From: Seinonella peptonophila
Lineage (GTDB): Bacteria; Bacillota; Bacilli; Thermoactinomycetales; Thermoactinomycetaceae
Length of the DNA: 64,000 bases
Assembly (NCBI RefSeq): GCF_900129355.1
Contig: NZ_FQVL01000003.1
Location: 248,001 to 312,000 of the forward strand
Direction: 5' to 3'
Both the position numbers and the translations under genes were made by a program. Positions 1 to 8,200 of this stretch are shown here, one piece after another. The notes under the pieces are model-generated. The model saw nothing but the letters and a program-made list of their open reading frames with translations. It did no database searches and was not told the origin of the DNA. Within the stretch, counting starts at the first letter, position 1; every line of letters starts with the position of its first letter.

Positions 1-296
1 GTATAAGTCTCTAAAGCACCGCTTAAAGAGAAAATGAAGATCAATAAAGCACCTTCCATCCAATATCCGATACTTGCTGCGCCTATGGCCGCAAAAAACA
101 TTAAAAAATTAACATCAAGTTCTCTTTCCTGAATGAGTGTAAACCAACCCTCTTTTGCTTTCACATAACCGCCGATTACATATGCAAGAATAAAGAGGGT
201 AATCGCTACATGATGTTGTGATCCATCTATCTTCCATGCAATCAGTGTTAAGAGCCCAGAACTAAGTGCTGCAATCAGCTCACCGTAACGTTTCAA
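1..296 (-). CDS. Metal-transporting P1B-type ATPase, N-terminal part (ZosA/CadA-like)
   Basis: This is the first 98 or so residues of a gene that runs off the left edge. Reading the minus strand from a TTG at 294-296, with GGAGGG just upstream, gives membrane segments and the stretch EGALLIFIFSLSGALETY, typical of the membrane part of zinc, cadmium or cobalt P1B ATPases such as ZosA and CadA. No cytosolic heavy-metal-associated domain precedes the membrane region, as in ZosA. The catalytic DKTGT loop lies outside the window, so the metal is not shown. A perfect PerR operator 51 bp upstream of the start supports a ZosA-like, peroxide-inducible role, since zosA of B. subtilis belongs to the PerR regulon. 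Confidence 0.8.
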   Translation of the reverse strand, partial: MKRYGELIAALSSGLLTLIAWKIDGSQHHVAITLFILAYVIGGYVKAKEGWFTLIQERELDVNFLMFFAAIGAASIGYWMEGALLIFIFSLSGALETY

Positions 297-312
297 ACGA
301 CTCCCTCCTTAT

Positions 313-327
313 TGATAATGATTATTA
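313..327. promoter_or_regulatory. Second Fur-family box (Fur/Zur/PerR-like)
   Basis: TGATAATGATTATTA is a 7-1-7 inverted repeat with one mismatch to the ideal TGATAATNATTATCA. It sits 17 bp from the metal ATPase start codon, between that gene and the perfect PerR box. A second Fur-family regulator, or a second PerR dimer, may bind here. Which one cannot be told from sequence. Confidence 0.5.
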
Positions 328-346
328 TTTTTTATCCATGATTTAT

Positions 347-361
347 TTATAATTATTATAA
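347..361. promoter_or_regulatory. PerR box (perfect 7-1-7 palindrome)
   Basis: The 15 bases TTATAATTATTATAA match the B. subtilis PerR consensus TTATAATNATTATAA at every fixed position. The site lies between the P-type ATPase start (296, minus) and the LysE-family gene (472, plus), nearer the ATPase. PerR control of zosA is established in B. subtilis, so this site probably makes the ATPase peroxide-inducible. That it acts here is inference from sequence. Confidence 0.75.
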
Positions 362-471
362 AGTGGTAACAAGTATTATGTCAATATAAATAAAAAATAA
401 AAACCTACCTGCATTCGTTTGTTTCTGCTTGGTTATACTATGCAAACGATATGCTAGGGGGTTTCAATTCA

Positions 472-1065
472 ATGTTGTCACATCTGTTCCAAGGCTTATT
501 GGTTGGTTTCTCAATTGCCGTACCAATAGGTCCAGTGGGGATTTTGTGTATTCGAAGAACATTAGCAGCAGGACAACGTGCTGGTTATCTCACTGGTTTT
601 GGAGCTGCTACCGCACATTTGATTCTCGGTTCGATTACAATCTTGAGCTTAACCATTTTATCGCATTTTGTAACTGAACACAGATTTTGGTTTCACTTAT
701 TAGGCGGTCTCTATCTATGTATAATTGGAATACAACTATTTCGGAAAAAGCCTCAACTTCATGAAAGACCTTTAACTGGCGGTTATGTAACAGGACTCAT
801 GATTACAGGTACGAATCCAATGACACTGGTTACATTTGTTACTTTACTCACAAGTGTAGGAAACGCGCATATACATTCTGCTATTTATGCTAATAGTCTG
901 TTGATTATAGGCATTTTTCTTAGTTCTCTGCTTTGGTGGATCACACTCTGCCTGTTTGTCCATCAACTTCGACACCGTTTTAATAAAAAGCTTTTTTTAT
1001 GGCTTCACCGTTTGTCTGGAACCGCTTTTGCGTTATTTGGTCTTTTCTTATTAGGGAGAGTCTAA
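472..1065 (+). CDS. LysE/RhtB family amino-acid exporter
   Basis: A 197-residue, very hydrophobic protein with about six predicted membrane helices. The N-terminal GFSIAVPIGPVGILCIRR stretch is the family signature of LysE/RhtB exporters, which push amino acids or related small molecules out of the cell. The length is normal for the family. The ATG at 472 is chosen over one at 451 because AGGGGG at 459-464 sits at correct spacing only for 472. The gene stands alone on the plus strand, divergent from the metal ATPase. Substrate unknown. Confidence 0.85.
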   Translation: MLSHLFQGLLVGFSIAVPIGPVGILCIRRTLAAGQRAGYLTGFGAATAHLILGSITILSLTILSHFVTEHRFWFHLLGGLYLCIIGIQLFRKKPQLHERPLTGGYVTGLMITGTNPMTLVTFVTLLTSVGNAHIHSAIYANSLLIIGIFLSSLLWWITLCLFVHQLRHRFNKKLFLWLHRLSGTAFALFGLFLLGRV

Positions 1066-1078
1066 AAAACAAATCATT

Positions 1079-1627
1079 TCATTTAAGAGCATGCACCGTT
1101 TTTGTTTGAATATATAGTTCCCATATTGTTTGACCAAATGTCATCTCTAAGTGTGGTGTATCTTTAAAGCCTTGCCAATCTCCCCCCCAGTCAAATCCTA
1201 ATTTTTTCGCTTCCGTCACCACTTCCATCCAATCAGATTTACCGTTTTGATTTCCATCATAAGCTAAATCCCAAATGATTTTCCTTCTTTTGGGATCATA
1301 TATCGCAAAATCAATGGCCAATCCATAGTTGTGATAAGATTGTCCACCTTTAGCATATGTCACGATGGCACCTGGCTTTGATCGACCAAGCTGATAAAGT
1401 TGATTTTGTTTATTGATCGATCGAAATCCTTCTGTAATTCTGATCTCAATACCACGTTGCTTGCTTTTCTTAATCAATTGTTCCATGGACTGCTTCACCG
1501 TCGGATGAAGACCTTTTAAATTGTATTTCATTTCATTGAAAGCAACATATAGCCACCCCATTACACCCAATATCACAATAAATATTAATACTATTATAAT
1601 CATTAATATTTTCCTATTTTTTTGCAT
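1079..1627 (-). CDS. M15 family peptidoglycan peptidase, membrane-anchored (CwlK/VanY-like)
   Basis: A 182-residue protein with one N-terminal membrane segment (about residues 7-27) and a C-terminal metallopeptidase domain. Zinc-site motifs of family M15 are visible: SYHNYGLAIDF (SxHxxGxAxD) and, near the end, WGGDW...DTPHLEM. Members cut L-Ala-D-Glu or D-Ala-D-Ala bonds in cell wall peptides; the pattern is closest to CwlK-type L-Ala-D-Glu peptidases. The start at 1627 has GGAGGG upstream. It follows the large repeat protein on the same strand, but a strong terminator lies just before its ribosome-binding site, so it may be expressed by read-through. Confidence 0.82.
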   Translation of the reverse strand: MQKNRKILMIIIVLIFIVILGVMGWLYVAFNEMKYNLKGLHPTVKQSMEQLIKKSKQRGIEIRITEGFRSINKQNQLYQLGRSKPGAIVTYAKGGQSYHNYGLAIDFAIYDPKRRKIIWDLAYDGNQNGKSDWMEVVTEAKKLGFDWGGDWQGFKDTPHLEMTFGQTIWELYIQTKTVHALK

Positions 1628-1637
1628 GATACCCTCC

Positions 1638-1678
1638 AAAAAGAAAACCACATAGGCAGTTGAACTGCTTACGTGGTT
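1638..1678 (-). terminator. Terminator between the repeat protein gene and the M15 peptidase gene
   Basis: On the minus strand a hairpin (arms AACCAC and GTGGTT, inner arms GCAG and CTGC) is followed at once by TTTTCTTTTT. It ends about 10 bases before the start codon of the M15 gene, overlapping the approach to its ribosome-binding site. Confidence 0.75.
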
Positions 1679-1684
1679 ATCAAA

Positions 1685-4111
1685 TTACTTATCAAATAAC
1701 AGCCCCCAGGTAATCTTGCCAGGATATCCTGTACCAGGTTCTCCTAGCTCTTTTTGATGCTGATCCTGGAATTTCTTCATTGCACTTTTGATTTTAGAGA
1801 AGTCCCCAGAACCTGTTGCCTCTTTTAGGACACCTTTTTTCACTAACTGCTTCTCAACCTTTTTAACAAAGTAGCCATGATTCTGCATCTCATTATACTT
1901 GATAAAGTAATGTTCACCAGGGAATCCGCCTTTTGAATTGCTCAAAAGTCTTTTCCAAGTTTCTTCTCCTGGAACACCATCGGCATCTTTGCCTTTCCAA
2001 CCTTGATCTTGCTGGAACTTTTTCAGTTCATTGGAGATTTCAGATTGGCCTGGTTTAAATGCAGCATTCTCAGAGCCACCTTGATAATAACCTGATTTTT
2101 TAAGCAATCGTGCAAGTGCTACGACATGATTACCTTTTGACTCTTGCTCAAATTTCTTAGCACCAGGGAATGTATAGCTAACTTTCTCAGATTTTTCATC
2201 TTTCTTTGGCGGTGTTGAGTTATTATCTTGCGATGGATTTTTAGGTTGCTCAATTTTTGGTGGTTGTTCAATTTTTGGTGGTTGTTCTTGCTTATTGTTA
2301 CTATCACCTTGTGTAGTACTACCTTGGGTGCTACTACCTTGCGTGCTACCCTCTTGAGCATTGCCACCTTGGGTGCTACTACCTTGAGTACTACCCTCTT
2401 GGGCATTGCCACCTTGGGTGCTACTACCTTGAGTGCTATCCCCTTGCGTACTTCCTTGTGTACTGTTTCCTTGGGTACTACCGCCTTGAGTGCTATCCCC
2501 TTGCGTACTTCCTTGTGTACTGTTTCCTTGGGTACTACTGCCCTGAGTGCTATCCCCTTGCGTACTTCCTTGTGTACTGTTTCCTTGGGTGCTACTGCCC
2601 TGAGTGCTATCACCTTGGGTACTTCCTTGTGTACTGTTTCCTTGGGTGCTACCGCCTTGAGTGCTATCCCCTTGCGTACTTCCTTGTGTACTGTTTCCTT
2701 GGGTGCTACCACCCTGAGTGCTATCACCTTGGGTGCTTCCTTGTGTACTGTTTCCTTGGGTGCTATCACCCTGAGTGCTATCCCCTTGCGTACTTCCTTG
2801 TGTACTGTTTCCTTGGGTGCTATCACCCTGAGTGCTATCCCCTTGCGTACTTCCTTGTGTACTGTTTCCTTGGGTGCTACCACCCTGAGTGCTATCATCT
2901 TGGGTGCTTCCTTGTGTACTGTTTCCTTGGGTGCTACTACCCTGAGTGCTATCACCTTGGGTACTGTTTCCTTGAGCAGGTGGTTGCTTTTGTTGTTGTT
3001 GGTTTTGTGGTTGATCTTGTCCTGCTTCGATATGAACTTTCACTTTGGGTTTATTGACAACTGGTTTAATTGTTGGAATAGTTTTGGTTACATCAGGGAT
3101 TGGTGTAACCACTGAAGGTACTTTAACTGTTGACTTTTCTTCTTTTTTAGGAGTTTCTTCAGTTTTTGATGGTTTTTCTTCCACTTTTGGTGTTTCTTCA
3201 GTTTTTGACGGCTTTTCTTCTACTTTTGGTGTTTCTTCAGTTTTTGATGGTTTTTCTTCTACTTTTGGTGTTTCTTCAGTTTTTGACGGTTTCTCTTCTT
3301 CCTTCTGAGAAGGATTTGGAGTTACAGTCTCATTCTTTGGTGGGGTCGTAACAGTCTCTTCTGTTGGTGTTTGTGGTGTCTCGGTTTGTGGATTTTGTTT
3401 ATTGGTTGCAACAGTTGTCGAAGTATCTATGCCATTATCGCCATTGTTTTTATTCGGTTTTTGGGCAATAATCGGATGATCATCCCAACCGATTGCACCA
3501 AAGAGAGTGCTGGCAACTGTATTTACAACCGATGTACTGGGCTTGTTTGTTGTTGCCCCACCAAGGTCATCGTTGATTGATGGTTTACCTTTTGCTGTTG
3601 CAACAGGTAAATCTTCATCGCCTGAAGGCGTATCTGTTGTATTGCCTTCCGGCGCAGGAGTTTGTTGATCTGAGCTTGTAGGTAAGCCTTTACCTTGATT
3701 CTTATTTTGTCCATTACTTTGTGCCTGTCCTTGAGCTAAGTCCAAGTCACCAGATTCTACATCAATGTTAAATTGATCACCTTTTTTTACTTTTCCAGCA
3801 GAATCAAATGTAATAGACTGGCTTCCTTTTTTGCAATTGACTTTCTTTTGATCAACAATTTTGCCATTTGATTTTAGACTGAGGTTAAGGGAGTGATTCT
3901 TGTCACATGAGACGTCAGCATTGATAGGTTTATTACTTGTTGCTTTTGACGTTTTCGTGCTCTTCTTAGACCCTAGCAATAAACTTTCATCAATATGAAA
4001 AGTTTCAGCACCTTTACTGATCAAGTCAGGGTCCTTTTCCAAAACAACGTAAACCGCAATGACAAGAGAGACCAAAATGGAGATAATTGCAATTGTCCAT
4101 TTTCTAGTCAA
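1685..4111 (-). CDS. Secreted or membrane-anchored STQG-repeat protein with two C-terminal peptidoglycan-binding-like modules
   Basis: An 808-residue protein. Residues 6-25 form a membrane segment or uncleaved signal. A short folded part follows (about 60-125), then a Pro/Thr/Lys linker with four 13-residue repeats (EEKPSKTEETPKV, about 271-329), then nine full 19-residue repeats of type DSTQG-GSTQG-NSTQG-STQG (about 380-560) and two GGNAQEGSTQGSSTQ repeats. The last 160 residues hold two modules resembling peptidoglycan-binding domains (KKFQQDQGWKGKDADGVPG and AMKKFQDQ...GTGYPGKITW). The start is a TTG with a GAGGGGGGGG ribosome site. I infer a long flexible stalk that displays wall-binding modules. 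The exact role is unknown; no catalytic domain is seen. Confidence 0.8.
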   Translation of the reverse strand: MTRKWTIAIISILVSLVIAVYVVLEKDPDLISKGAETFHIDESLLLGSKKSTKTSKATSNKPINADVSCDKNHSLNLSLKSNGKIVDQKKVNCKKGSQSITFDSAGKVKKGDQFNIDVESGDLDLAQGQAQSNGQNKNQGKGLPTSSDQQTPAPEGNTTDTPSGDEDLPVATAKGKPSINDDLGGATTNKPSTSVVNTVASTLFGAIGWDDHPIIAQKPNKNNGDNGIDTSTTVATNKQNPQTETPQTPTEETVTTPPKNETVTPNPSQKEEEKPSKTEETPKVEEKPSKTEETPKVEEKPSKTEETPKVEEKPSKTEETPKKEEKSTVKVPSVVTPIPDVTKTIPTIKPVVNKPKVKVHIEAGQDQPQNQQQQKQPPAQGNSTQGDSTQGSSTQGNSTQGSTQDDSTQGGSTQGNSTQGSTQGDSTQGDSTQGNSTQGSTQGDSTQGDSTQGNSTQGSTQGDSTQGGSTQGNSTQGSTQGDSTQGGSTQGNSTQGSTQGDSTQGSSTQGNSTQGSTQGDSTQGSSTQGNSTQGSTQGDSTQGGSTQGNSTQGSTQGDSTQGSSTQGGNAQEGSTQGSSTQGGNAQEGSTQGSSTQGSTTQGDSNNKQEQPPKIEQPPKIEQPKNPSQDNNSTPPKKDEKSEKVSYTFPGAKKFEQESKGNHVVALARLLKKSGYYQGGSENAAFKPGQSEISNELKKFQQDQGWKGKDADGVPGEETWKRLLSNSKGGFPGEHYFIKYNEMQNHGYFVKKVEKQLVKKGVLKEATGSGDFSKIKSAMKKFQDQHQKELGEPGTGYPGKITWGLLFDK
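2290..2970 (-). repeat. Tandem 57-bp repeat array inside the STQG protein gene
   Basis: About nine near-identical 57-bp units encode 19 residues each, followed by two 45-bp units of a related type. Because both periods are multiples of three, all reading frames stay open, which creates long spurious ORFs on both strands. Unit-to-unit changes are mostly single bases that swap the D/G/S residue before STQG. Confidence 0.9.
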
Positions 4112-4260
4112 TAACAGCCCCCCCTCTATAAATAAAAGTACTTATGGTTAATCCTTATACTAACATATTTATAGAGATTGGAGTATTTAAATTATTCATA
4201 TGGAGAATAGTTATCTTTATTTTTTGTTCGAATATATAATTTTAACTATTATCACCTTCC

Positions 4261-4782
4261 TCACTTTAGTTTGATTTTCTCTATGATCTGTGGAAGATCA
4301 TCATTCATCATTTTTGTGATTTCTTTACCCTCTGGCTTTACGTTCCCTTGCTTATCATAGTATTTTGATTCAGCTTCTGTGGGAACTGAGTAAGCATATG
4401 TTTTCCCTCCCTTTGTTCCGATATAACTCAGCAGACTCTCACCATATTGTTGATCCCATTTCTCTTTGTTCATCGAAAACTGAATAATCGAAAAGAGTTC
4501 GCTTGTTTTATCTTTATAACGAAAAACCGTTCTTTTTTCAGCACCTATATAAGAACCTGAATATACTTCATATTTACCTTTCCATTGAATAGGTAAAGTG
4601 ACTATCACATCATCTAATTCATATGTAATTTGATTCCCTGAAATTTTTCCTTTTGATGCACTCTTTTGCTCAGCAGTAGGTTGATCTACTTGATCCGCCG
4701 CCAATTCCTTTTCATTTGAACATCCGAACAATAATAACAATCCAAGAATGATCAACCATCCAATTTGTAGTTGTTTCTTCAC
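4261..4782 (-). CDS. Putative lipoprotein of unknown function
   Basis: A 173-residue protein beginning with a GTG at 4782 that has AAAGGGGGAA upstream; an earlier ATG in frame lacks such a site. Residues 1-20 are a lipoprotein signal peptide ending LLLLFGC, so Cys21 should be lipidated and the mature protein held on the outer face of the membrane. The remainder is a beta-rich domain (VIVTLPIQWKGKYEV and following) that resembles small secreted domains of Bacillales lipoproteins. No recognised catalytic motif. It follows 150 bp upstream of the STQG-repeat gene on the same strand; a link between them is possible but not shown. Confidence 0.72.
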   Translation of the reverse strand: MKKQLQIGWLIILGLLLLFGCSNEKELAADQVDQPTAEQKSASKGKISGNQITYELDDVIVTLPIQWKGKYEVYSGSYIGAEKRTVFRYKDKTSELFSIIQFSMNKEKWDQQYGESLLSYIGTKGGKTYAYSVPTEAESKYYDKQGNVKPEGKEITKMMNDDLPQIIEKIKLK

Positions 4783-5234
4783 TGCCTCTATTCCCCCTTT
4801 ATACTCTTTCAATGTAATAATAATGCACATTCTAGCGAATTATATAAGGGTAAACAATATAATAGCGTGACAGTTCGCAAAGAAATACTATTTTTAAGAC
4901 ATATTTCATTATCATCACCAGTTATCTCATGGCAGAACAAACACATTTCGCTTCCATTTTATAGGGCAAAAAAAGCTAGGGAAACAAATTGTTCAAAAAA
5001 GATTCACATATTTAACCAATTAAGTAATTGAAATACATGCTAAATATTCTTAATATTAGGTATGTAAGGTTATTCACATGCTGGAGGTTATCGTTCTCGT
5101 TTTGGAATTTTCTGAGGAATCCTACCTCCATTTTAGCACACCAAGTTGATGAGTATTGATGTCAGCTAACAGCCTCATTATGTTGAGGCATTTGAACAAT
5201 CATTCTTCCTGACCAATCGTAAAGCCCATATTGA
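4783..5234. other. AT-rich intergenic region with no recognisable gene
   Basis: About 450 bases before the helicase terminator. I see no ORF with a ribosome-binding site. There is a 6-bp hairpin (GCCTCA...TGAGGC, 5166-5185) and a pair of inverted arms GGAGGT/ACCTCC near 5083 and 5125. The 5050-5200 part may be an element remnant, but no transposase similarity could be read. Confidence 0.5.
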
Positions 5235-5273
5235 AAACCCTTCACTCCGTTTTGGAATGAAGGGTCTTTTTGT
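5235..5273 (-). terminator. Terminator of the helicase gene
   Basis: Arms CCCTTCA and TGAAGGG with extra inner pairs (CTCC/GGAA) around a GTTTT loop, followed on the minus strand by TTTTC. It lies directly after the helicase stop codon. Confidence 0.75.
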
Positions 5274-8200
5274 TAAAAATAATTGGTAGTCGTAGCGACA
5301 AACTCTTGTGCATATTCATTTCGTGATAGCTTTTCTTCACTTGGCTCGATTCCTAACTCTTTTATACGCTGTTCTAATTGAGTTAAGATTTCAGACTCAT
5401 TTAGATGAAAATCACCGGCTAAGATATGATAGAAAGACCAGCCCATCTGTTTTAAGATACGTTTTTTAGACCAGTCATTTTGCCATTCTCCTTGATTTAC
5501 CCATGCTTCATACAAACAATGAATCGCTAACCTTGCTCGACCACCCTCCACAATGAGATCACCGTATGGAGTACCTGTCCGAACCTGATATCCCCGCTGA
5601 TCAAGCCATTGATAGATTTCTTGAATCATTGAATGGTCAAAATAGGGAATCTCTTCTTTAATCCCTGCATGCACAGCTCTATGATCTTGTACATGCTGTA
5701 GTAGCCTAGCTCTCATACAATTTGGATGTAGCGATGAGAGCGATATGGAATGAAAGAGAAAGAGTTGATCACGGGCACGGCTAGCTGCGACATTAAATCG
5801 TCGGCGATCTGTCTCTTTGTTTAATACACTACGTGAACCTTCCTCAGTGACCACAAGCGAAAGGAAGATCACGTCTCGTTCATCTCCTTGAAAACGATAT
5901 GGATCGCCACAGATCAGCTTTCGACGCAGTAGTTCAGCTTCTCCGATTCTCTGACGCAACTGATTTTCTATCCATTTTGCTTGATCACTTCGCATTAACG
6001 AGATGACGCCCATTGTTTTATGCTTATAGCGTTCATCATTGCAACAGGCAACGATCTTTTCTACAATTGCCTCAGCTTCTGGTATATTTAACATCTTTGT
6101 CCCGCTCGATCTCTTTCCATCTGTAACATGGACCGAAACCAAAGGCTCTTCAAACAACTCATCTTTTGTTGGAACGCGTAGTAATTCAAGCTGGTTATCG
6201 TAAAATTGCTGATTACTAAATTGGATAATGTCCGGTACAGAACGAAAATGCTCTTTCAACATAATTTTGCTCGTAAAGACACGGCTTGAAAGATCATAAA
6301 GACTTGTCATAATCTCAAACTGAGCCATTTGTGGAACACCTTTTAAATATCGCTCCATCAGTTCATGATTAAGCTGACGATCAAAGCCAATTGCTTCAGG
6401 GCTAATTTGTTTATCGTCACCAACTATCACAACTTTTTCTCCCCGCATCAATCCACAAAGAGCAAAAAGGTTACTTTGACTGCTCTCATCCACAATGACA
6501 ACATCAAAGCGCTGTTCGGTCAGTTCCATTGTCTCAATTACTCGATGCAATGGCATAATCCAGACCGGTATCGCTTCTTGGCAACGCTTCATATCTCGAC
6601 TTGCTTCACTGCGGTACTTATCAGCGTATTTGCCAGTACCCTTTCCGATCTTTTTGATATTCTGAAACCAACTGATCAAACTTCGCTTTTGTTCAGGAGT
6701 AATATGTGACAACATCTCTTGCCAAGCCATCTCTGCCACCAAATGCCGCGTAATTTGTAACTCTTTCGTTTCCAACGCTAGTAACTCTTCTTCCATTTGA
6801 TCAATAGAAGGTAATGCACGATATTCGTCAACCCAAGTGCGAAGTTGGGCTGCGAGCCAAGCATCTGACCAGTCAGTTGGCCATACTACTCGATCTTTTT
6901 CTTTTCGCTCTGTAACGAACTGCTGCACCCACTGTGGACAAATGAGCTTTAGCTTTGATAACAAAACATGAAATGCTTCAAAATCGTTCTGAACTTGCTC
7001 ACGTTCTTGAATTTGCTGATAAGCAGCTCGCCACTTATCAACATCTTTTTGTAGACATGCTTCCTCCAACTGTCCCCAAACAGGATGAGCCCCTCCGCTC
7101 TCTTTACCTGCTGTTAACTTCTCCACTAGCTGTTGATAATATTGATCTACCTGTTTCCATTTTAAATAGGTTTTACAAGCATATAACCCTTTAGAAAATT
7201 GCTGAAACCAATCAATATGTGTCCAATCAGCAGAGGGAACGCCTAAATCCTGTACCCACTGATGAAGGGGTAGAACCCATTCTGCATTCCAATTAAGCAG
7301 TTGTTCGATTTCATCTAATTGCTCTGTAATCTCTACAAAAAGCCGGTGATTATCAGCCTCTATAAACGGACCATCTACAAATTCCATCATCCGGTTCCAG
7401 CGTAGGACAAATCGACTTAACAAGTCTCTCCAGTCAATATAGTCGATCAACAGACGAATATCATCTTCATGGCGAGGAGGGATATCATTAATAAAGCACT
7501 CTTTAAAGATATATCCTAACTTACGACCAAACAGATGTTGAAACATCCAACCTGTATTTTTATTTTCTTCCATTCTTTCTAAGACAGTTAATAAGTCTTC
7601 ACGAATCAACCCATGTTTACGATCAATTGGCAGCTTAATTTCATATTCCATCAGATTTTTCTGAAGGTCATTGATTACGCTTAGTCGCTCCCGACCGTCA
7701 TCCAAGAATTCCTCCCAATTATGCAAACGATCTCCGCCTGCCACGATATCTTTTAAAATCATGATTTTCCACCGTTGAGAAGAAAAAGTACGTAGCTTGA
7801 AAATAGCTTCATTTGTCGTCTTAATCGCACTATCTAAAGAGGAGGAAAGCGGTACATTGATATTCCAATGATGTATCAAACTTTCTTTGCCTTGTTTCTC
7901 TTCAGTTGCCTGTTCATATTCTTGAATCATTCGCTCAAAAGCAGTTGGAGTGAGTAAATCTGCTGTTTTAGGACGGTTTTGTTGATAATCTTTCCACACA
8001 TCAGGATGAAAACGATTCAAACCATCGACCAATTGTTCTTTTTCTTGTTCATTTAATGGCTCTTCTGTCTGAAAAGGTATCACATCAGGAATCCAGTGTT
8101 GTTCTTTATGATCTTTTAACCACTTTGTTGCCTCTTGTGGAATCATCGAAGGATTTGTCAAACCAATTGGTTGTTCTTCCAGTTGTGAGCGTGCAACAAT

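Noticed and set aside
2119-2955. A 278-codon ORF on the minus strand in another frame, and 199- to 295-codon ORFs on the plus strand, across the repeat array
   Set aside because: They arise because the repeat period is a multiple of three; there are no fitting ribosome sites, and the STQG frame has a signal segment and recognisable end modules.
2290-2970. Possible CRISPR array
   Set aside because: The units are contiguous 57-bp coding repeats without unique spacers.
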